Below, piece after piece: positions 4,720-8,493 of a DNA stretch of 8,493 bases (positions are counted from its first letter, which is position 1; the number at the start of each line of letters is the position of its first letter). A program made the translations under genes and the position numbers. The notes below the pieces were generated by a model. It was given only the letters and a program-made list of their open reading frames with translations, searched no databases and had not been told where the DNA came from. The DNA comes from JACCVG01 sp034664165 (GTDB lineage: Bacteria > Actinomycetota > Thermoleophilia > Solirubrobacterales > Thermoleophilaceae), in contig JAXDIE010000030.1 of assembly GCA_034664165.1 (NCBI GenBank), positions 1 through 8,493 on the forward strand. The letters run 5' to 3'.

Positions 4720-6075
4720 ATGCAGTCGACCATCGGCGAAGCCCGCTCAGCGCCAAGTATGAGTTTGTGTGAGGGTCAAGGTCCGCCGATCCCGGGTCCG
4801 CGCACCCCGGCCTGGATCCAGACGGCCCAGTTCCTGGGGCGCCCGGAGGTCTTCCTCGAGCGAAATCGGGACCGTTATGGCGACGTGTTCCGCGCCCGGA
4901 TCTACGGCTTCGGGACCGGACGGGCCGTCTTCCTCGCGGATCCGGAGATGATCAAGGAGGTCTTCCGCGGCAGCTCCAGCGCGCTGCGCCTCGGCGAGAT
5001 CGCCGGGATTGCAGTGACACCAGTGGCCGGCCCGGATTCGCTCCTCTCACTCGATGGCGCCAAGCACCTCGCCCACCGCAAGCTCGTTCTCCCGCCCTTC
5101 CACGGGGAGCGGATGCGGGCCTACGAGGGGATAATGGCCGAGGCGGCCGATCGCTCACTTGCCGACTGGCCGATGCACACGCCGCTGCCGATGCGCCCCC
5201 GCTTTGGCGACATCACCATGGAGGTCATGATGCGGGCGATCTTCGGCGTCGAACGGGGCGAGCGCCGCGAGCAGTTGGGTGAGGCGGTCACACGCCTGAT
5301 CGAGCTCGACAATCTCTCAGAGCGCCTTGCTCTGGTCTTCCCACGCCTTCGGCGTGACTTCGGCCCACTGCGCCACTGGTCCACCTTTGAGCGCCAGCGC
5401 GCACGAGCCGACGCGCTGATCTATGACGAGATACGCCAGCGACGCCAGGCCGATGACCTCGCCGAGCGCGAGGACATCCTTTCGATGCTGCTGGCTACGC
5501 CGCTGAGCGACAGCGAGATCCACGACGAGCTGATCACGATGATGATCGCCGGCCATGAAACCACCGCTACCGCGCTGGCGTGGGCGTTCGACCTTCTGCT
5601 CCACCACCCCCGAGTGCTAGATCGTCTGCGCGAGGAGCTGAGAGCCGGTGATGAGAGCTACCTCGAGGCCGTCGTCCATGAGTCGCTTCGGATCCGCCCG
5701 GTGGTGGCCACCTCCCAGCGGGTGGTGATGGAGCCTGTCGAGATCGGGGGCTACCACTTCGAGCCAGGCACGACGATCTTCTCGGCCATCTGGCTGGTCC
5801 ATCGGCGGGATGACCTCTACCCCCCCGATCCGCTTGAGTTCAGGCCGGAGCGCTTTCTCGGGACGCGACCACAAACCTATGAATGGATTCCGTTCGGCGG
5901 CGGAGTGCGGCGCTGCATCGGGGCCAACTTCGCCCCTATGGAGATGAGGGTCGTGCTCGCTCGGATGCTGACCCAGGCAGAGTTCGAGCCGGCCGACCAA
6001 GAACTCGAGCGCCCACAGAACAAGGTGGTGCTGCTTGCGCCCCGAAACGGCACGATGGCGATCAGGCGAGCGTGA
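4720..6075 (+). CDS. Cytochrome P450
   Basis: A 451-residue, full-length bacterial P450 (heme-thiolate monooxygenase). All core signatures are present. The Pro-rich N-terminus is GPPIPGPRTPAW (21-32). The I-helix oxygen-binding motif AGHETT is at 277-282, with acid and threonine in place. The K-helix ExxR is E321-S-L-R324. RPERF is at 375-379. The heme loop FGGGVRRCIG has the axial cysteine at C399. There is no membrane anchor, so it is soluble. The Pro-rich start and overall pattern recall CYP135/CYP138-like actinobacterial families, but I cannot assign a family number. No ferredoxin or reductase gene is adjacent, so electrons must come from partners encoded elsewhere. Its stop touches the region encoding the TetR regulator, and it diverges from the SnoaL array, whose products could act on the same kind of hydrophobic substrate. 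The substrate is unknown. Confidence 0.96.
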   Translation: MQSTIGEARSAPSMSLCEGQGPPIPGPRTPAWIQTAQFLGRPEVFLERNRDRYGDVFRARIYGFGTGRAVFLADPEMIKEVFRGSSSALRLGEIAGIAVTPVAGPDSLLSLDGAKHLAHRKLVLPPFHGERMRAYEGIMAEAADRSLADWPMHTPLPMRPRFGDITMEVMMRAIFGVERGERREQLGEAVTRLIELDNLSERLALVFPRLRRDFGPLRHWSTFERQRARADALIYDEIRQRRQADDLAEREDILSMLLATPLSDSEIHDELITMMIAGHETTATALAWAFDLLLHHPRVLDRLREELRAGDESYLEAVVHESLRIRPVVATSQRVVMEPVEIGGYHFEPGTTIFSAIWLVHRRDDLYPPDPLEFRPERFLGTRPQTYEWIPFGGGVRRCIGANFAPMEMRVVLARMLTQAEFEPADQELERPQNKVVLLAPRNGTMAIRRA

Positions 6076-6154
6076 TGGCGGGGCGCAAGCTGGATGACCC
6101 CGAACCGGCAGAGGTGGTCCGACTCGCGACCAGCTCTCCTAATTCGCAGCTAGC

Positions 6155-6160
6155 TAGGCT
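6155..6160 (+). promoter_or_regulatory. -10-like TAGGCT before the TetR gene
   Basis: TAGGCT fits the actinobacterial TANNNT pattern and lies 7 nt before the ATG at 6168, the geometry of a leaderless start. It overlaps an 8-bp CTAGCTAG palindrome (6149-6156). No clear -35 is visible. If real, the TetR gene has its own promoter besides read-through from the P450. Confidence 0.35.
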
Positions 6161-6167
6161 GGGATCG

Positions 6168-6845
6168 ATGGCCGCACGCCCGAGTCAAGATCCCGCGGCT
6201 TCCGAGAGTGCGGACTCACACTCCACGCGAGTTCGGCTCACGGCGGTCGAGCGGCGCGAGCGGATCGTCGGCGCTGCCCGAGAGGTTTTTCTGGAGGCAG
6301 GTCTCGCCGGGGCCAGGATCTCGGAGATCGGAGCCGTCGCCGGCGTCAATGAAGCGCTGATCTACAGGCACTTTGAATCCAAGGAGCAACTCTTCGAAGT
6401 GGCCATCACCGAACCGCTGGAGGCGACAATCGCCGCGCTTCACGAGCAGGGGCCTGAAGCCGACACCAGCATCTGGGAGGACCCCGTGCTTCGCAAGGAG
6501 CAGGCGGTCGCCGTGATCGGCACGCTACTGACCGGGGTGCTCGAGATCGCTCCGGGACTCGGCACGCTGCTCTCTACCGATCCTGAAAGGGGTCGCGCCT
6601 TCTATACGAGCCGGGTCCTACCGACCATCGAGAGGCTGAGCGCGGACCTCCTGGCCGTTCGCGAGCACTGGGGCTACGGGGGTGTGGAGGCTCGACTGGT
6701 CGTGGCCTCGGCCGTGGGAACCTGTCTCGCGCTCGCCGTGGATCATCAATTCGGCGGGACGATGCTCGAGGATCGCGACCGCGTCGTAAGGGAACTGACT
6801 GAGCAGATGATGTTCGGGGTCAACGGCCCTCCTCCGGCGACGTAG
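6168..6845 (+). CDS. TetR-family transcriptional regulator
   Basis: A 225-residue DNA-binding regulator. An N-terminal disordered stretch is followed by the TetR helix-turn-helix: RRERIVGAAREVFLEAGLAG, then ISEIGAVAGVNEALIYRHF with the diagnostic Y-R-H-F at residues 66-69, then ESKEQLF. The remaining ~145 residues are the helical ligand-binding/dimer domain, which is not recognisable beyond the family. The start is uncertain. ATG at 6168 gives near-normal family length. ATG at 6075 overlaps the P450 stop (TGATG) and would give 256 residues, with translational coupling. Codons between the two (CTA, GCT, AGG, TCT, CCT, AAT) look less like coding sequence here. It likely controls the P450 operon, with the inverted repeat at 4686-4699 as candidate operator and a hydrophobic molecule as inducer. 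These last points are inferred from gene order. Confidence 0.9.
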   Translation: MAARPSQDPAASESADSHSTRVRLTAVERRERIVGAAREVFLEAGLAGARISEIGAVAGVNEALIYRHFESKEQLFEVAITEPLEATIAALHEQGPEADTSIWEDPVLRKEQAVAVIGTLLTGVLEIAPGLGTLLSTDPERGRAFYTSRVLPTIERLSADLLAVREHWGYGGVEARLVVASAVGTCLALAVDHQFGGTMLEDRDRVVRELTEQMMFGVNGPPPAT

Positions 6846-6889
6846 CGCCGGGCCAGTAGGCCGTGACCCGGAGCCCACGGGCGCCGTGA

Positions 6890-6928
6890 AGAACGCCGAA
6901 GGACCTCGATGTTTTCCGCCGGCGACAT
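6890..6928 (-). pseudogene. Decayed SnoaL-like gene (N-terminal remnant)
   Basis: Reading on the minus strand from ATG at 6928 gives MSPAENIEVLRRS, matching the MSQENVEIVRR start of the SnoaL paralogues. After about 13 codons all similarity ends, and the frame runs on into the antisense of the TetR gene. Just upstream sits the same 11-bp core as the other two leaders. The family body is missing, so this is a truncated gene rather than a functional short one. A CGTGGGCT segment shortly downstream, in another frame, weakly resembles the family's C-terminal codons and could mark an internal deletion. Confidence 0.6.
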
Positions 6929-6960
6929 TGTGCGTCGCAGTATCGCCCCCTGCTGCTGTC
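6929..6960 (-). promoter_or_regulatory. Third, partial copy of the SnoaL leader
   Basis: GCGATACTGCG (minus strand, 6946-6936) matches the core of the leaders at 549-582 and 4623-4656. GATACT is 10 nt before the remnant ATG, against 9 nt in the other two. The flanks differ, which makes the retained core the informative part. Confidence 0.5.
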
Positions 6961-7103
6961 GCGGGACGGTGCGTGGGCTGATGATCAGCTCATACGTCGA
7001 ATTGCTCGCCGATTGAGGCAGCTGTCTCCTCCTCCCGGGGACAGGCGTCCCTCGACTTGGCATTGCGGCGGCTCACCCTCCGAGTACGGGGCAACTCGAC
7101 GGG
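6961..7103. other. Convergent intergenic remainder
   Basis: This stretch lies between the remnant leader and the stop of the exported-protein gene. It contains no frame with credible coding character. A GACAG/CTGTC pair exists around 7020-7045 in GC-rich sequence, but without a T-run I do not call a terminator. Confidence 0.4.
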
Positions 7104-8294
7104 CTACAGGTCCTGCGCCTTGATCGGCGCAGGCCCCTTCCGCTTCACCTGCAACCAGGTGATCCGCGTCGGGCTCAGGTCAAAGACCGTCGTGAAGAAG
7201 ACCGGGTCCCCAAGGCTGCCGATCCGGCTGCCGATCCCGGCCAGGTCGGTGAGGATGAGGCTCGCGTGGCGCTTCCCGACCGAGAACGCGACCCGGCCGC
7301 CCGAGATCCTGATGATGCTCTCGGGAGTGGCCTCGAAGGGAAGCGGCTGCCCGACGGATTGACCGGGCAGAAGGACCGTGGGCGTGTAGGAAAAGTCGTT
7401 GTGTGCGAAGTCGGTGGCGACGTACGCAAGCGTCCCGTCGGCCTGGACGTCAAACGGCACATACTCGTCGAGGGCGACCTGAGAGATCAGCTCTCCGGTA
7501 CTGCGCCGGCGAACCTCGATCGAGGCGCTGGGGCTGTCCACCCGGTTCAGCTCTGATGCGACGAAGTCGCCCTCACCGTGGACCTCAGTTACCTGGGATG
7601 CGCCCGGAGCCTGGAGGGACAGCACGGTGACCGGGCCGCCCGTCGCAGGTTGCGAGACGATCCGGCCCGAGGACTGCCCCCAACGCAGCTTCCCAGCGAC
7701 ACACGGCGTGATCGACTCGCTCCAGAGGAGGTCCGCGCCGGCAGCCGAGAACCCTCCGTCGAGGGTCAGTGGAGCACTGCATTTCTTCGGGGCCGGGAGC
7801 CGGTAGGGGAACGCCGCGAGGGGCGCGGGCGTGCTGCCTGGAGTTGCGCCTAGCAGCGTGTCGGTCGATTTCGTGGGAACGGCAATCCTCTGCCTCTTCG
7901 CTGTCGGGCGCCTGAACGGGACAAATACCGGGTCGTCGCCGTGCACACGGCGCTTCTTGAACTTCGTCGTGGTCGTTCGCACACCGAGCGCCTCCGGGGA
8001 GCCGGCCAGATCGACAAAGCCGCCATCGCTCGAGAAGGCGACAAATGGAAGCGTCAGCAGCGTCGATGCCTGGGCGCCCGGGACGGCAGCGCGAACGCGA
8101 GTCTTGTCACCCGAGGCCCCCTGGGCCCACACGACGGTGTCTCCCGACAAGACCGGCCCGGCCAAGGGATAGAAGCCCTCGTGGACGACCACCGGCTCGG
8201 CAGCCGAGGCGGTACAGGCCCCGACGGCCGAAAGCGCGAGGCCACAGGCGAGGACGGCCGAGAGGCCGATGTATGAGGGCCGAAGGGGAAACAT
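7104..8294 (-). CDS. Exported beta-rich, propeller-like protein
   Basis: A 396-residue exported protein of unknown function. The N-terminus is MFPLRPSYIGLSAVLACGLA, a signal peptide that continues into LSAVGAC and ASAAE. V-G-A-C27 could be a lipobox, and A-S-A before A32 could be a signal peptidase I site; the two cannot be told apart here. The mature part repeats short strand-turn-strand units with S/A-G/D-G-x-V/L cores (SGDTVVWAQ at 50, SAAGADLLWSES at 183, GEGDFVASELN at 240, ADGTLAYVATD at 285, SGGRVAFSV at 331). This looks like a divergent beta-propeller. C172 and C198 may form a disulfide. The open frame extends to 8405, but the signal peptide only makes sense from ATG 8294 or GTG 8306. 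It follows the partial gene upstream by 11 nt with no SD. Confidence 0.8.
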   Translation of the reverse strand: MFPLRPSYIGLSAVLACGLALSAVGACTASAAEPVVVHEGFYPLAGPVLSGDTVVWAQGASGDKTRVRAAVPGAQASTLLTLPFVAFSSDGGFVDLAGSPEALGVRTTTTKFKKRRVHGDDPVFVPFRRPTAKRQRIAVPTKSTDTLLGATPGSTPAPLAAFPYRLPAPKKCSAPLTLDGGFSAAGADLLWSESITPCVAGKLRWGQSSGRIVSQPATGGPVTVLSLQAPGASQVTEVHGEGDFVASELNRVDSPSASIEVRRRSTGELISQVALDEYVPFDVQADGTLAYVATDFAHNDFSYTPTVLLPGQSVGQPLPFEATPESIIRISGGRVAFSVGKRHASLILTDLAGIGSRIGSLGDPVFFTTVFDLSPTRITWLQVKRKGPAPIKAQDL

Positions 8295-8302
8295 GACGGA
8301 CG

Positions 8303-8308
8303 ACACTA
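8303..8308 (-). promoter_or_regulatory. -10-like TAGTGT overlapping the upstream stop codon
   Basis: TAGTGT on the minus strand fits TANNNT and lies 8 nt before ATG 8294, again the spacing of a leaderless start. Its TAG is also the stop codon of the upstream gene (8308-8306). Alternatively, the same bases provide a GTG start (8306-8304) overlapping that stop, which would mean coupling instead of a promoter. Confidence 0.3.
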
Positions 8309-8493
8309 AGGGGTTGGGTAGCGAATCGGGCGAAGTGGCGTGTCTGCCGGGACCTGCACGGGGTCCGGCTGGGTCGATCGGAGGTTCTTGACCGGCTTGA
8401 CGCACTTGACCGGCTTCTCGGACTTCTTGAGGCAGCGCACCTTGCCCCGCGCCCCGTGGAAGGTCGCGATCCTCATGCGCCGGCCGCTGCTGG
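8306..8493 (-). CDS. 3' end of an upstream gene, unidentified
   Basis: This frame is open from the window edge to a TAG at 8308-8306, giving 61 residues of a C-terminus whose beginning lies outside the window. The first ~40 codons end almost uniformly in G or C, as real genes here do. The sequence includes FHGARGKVRCLKKSEKPVKC and a following VKPVKN, a Lys-rich, Cys-containing tail recalling the basic Ig-like/C-terminal segments of secreted proteins in this type of genome. The last ~20 residues are Pro-rich. It lies on the same strand as the exported-protein gene and 11 nt from it, so the two are probably neighbours in one unit. Too little is visible to name a product. Confidence 0.6.
   Translation of the reverse strand, partial: SSGRRMRIATFHGARGKVRCLKKSEKPVKCVKPVKNLRSTQPDPVQVPADTPLRPIRYPTP

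Noticed and set aside
4628..4756. N-terminal extension of SnoaL copy F
   Set aside because: It runs through the divergent promoter and into the P450 gene, and the family start MSQENVE is at 4627.
5883..6167. Upstream extension of the TetR frame
   Set aside because: Up to 6075 it overlaps the conserved heme-binding end of the P450 in another frame, so that part cannot be coding; only the 6075-6167 part remains an open question of start choice.
6846..6890. Terminator after the TetR gene
   Set aside because: CCGGG and CCCGG can pair weakly, but there is no T-run and the stem is short; GC-rich chance pairing is likely.
8295..8405. N-terminal extension of the exported protein
   Set aside because: It would bury the signal peptide behind 37 residues and overlaps the better-supported end of the upstream gene.

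Overview
The window is high-GC DNA with strong third-position GC bias. It carries Thermoleophilia-style signatures: many small SnoaL/NTF2-like proteins beginning MSQENVE and ending ALEAVGL-x-E, and secreted proteins with an Ig-like 'ATDAAGNASAP' C-terminus. I infer an actinobacterium of the Solirubrobacterales/Gaiellales type. This is a judgement from protein style, not a database match. I see no tRNA, rRNA, CRISPR array, transposase or phage gene.

Layout. Positions 1-553 (minus strand) hold two tandem SnoaL-like genes; the downstream one is cut by the window edge. Positions 662-1957 (minus) encode a DUF2254-type membrane protein, and 2053-2976 (minus) a secreted protein with a Ca-binding-like Asp-rich segment and an Ig-like C-terminus. 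Positions 3024-4627 (minus) hold a compact operon of four further SnoaL-like paralogues separated by only 2-3 nt. Diverging from it at 4720 (plus) is a complete cytochrome P450, followed at once by a TetR-family regulator ending at 6845. A 258-nt gap follows, with the leader and first codons of a decayed SnoaL-like gene on the minus strand. Positions 7104-8294 (minus) encode an exported or lipoprotein beta-rich, propeller-like protein, and 8306-8493 (minus) is the 3' end of another gene.

The most interesting content is the SnoaL-like family. Its members share almost fixed termini around divergent middles. The junctions between genes are near-identical at the DNA level, and the conserved C-terminal codons double as the Shine-Dalgarno (SD) sequence of the next gene. 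Both operon-leading genes carry an identical 34-bp leader (549-582 and 4623-4656), whose 11-bp core recurs before the decayed copy at 6926-6928. The leader has a -10-like GATACT 9-10 nt before ATG and no obvious SD, which suggests leaderless transcription. This looks like a cassette-like, promoter-bearing gene family growing and shrinking by recombination.

The P450 and TetR genes form a likely regulated pair. The 92-nt divergent spacer to the SnoaL array holds a perfect 5+5 inverted repeat overlapping the P450 -10-like box, a good candidate operator for the TetR protein. P450 plus small SnoaL-like proteins could oxidise and process a common hydrophobic substrate, but no substrate can be named from the sequence.
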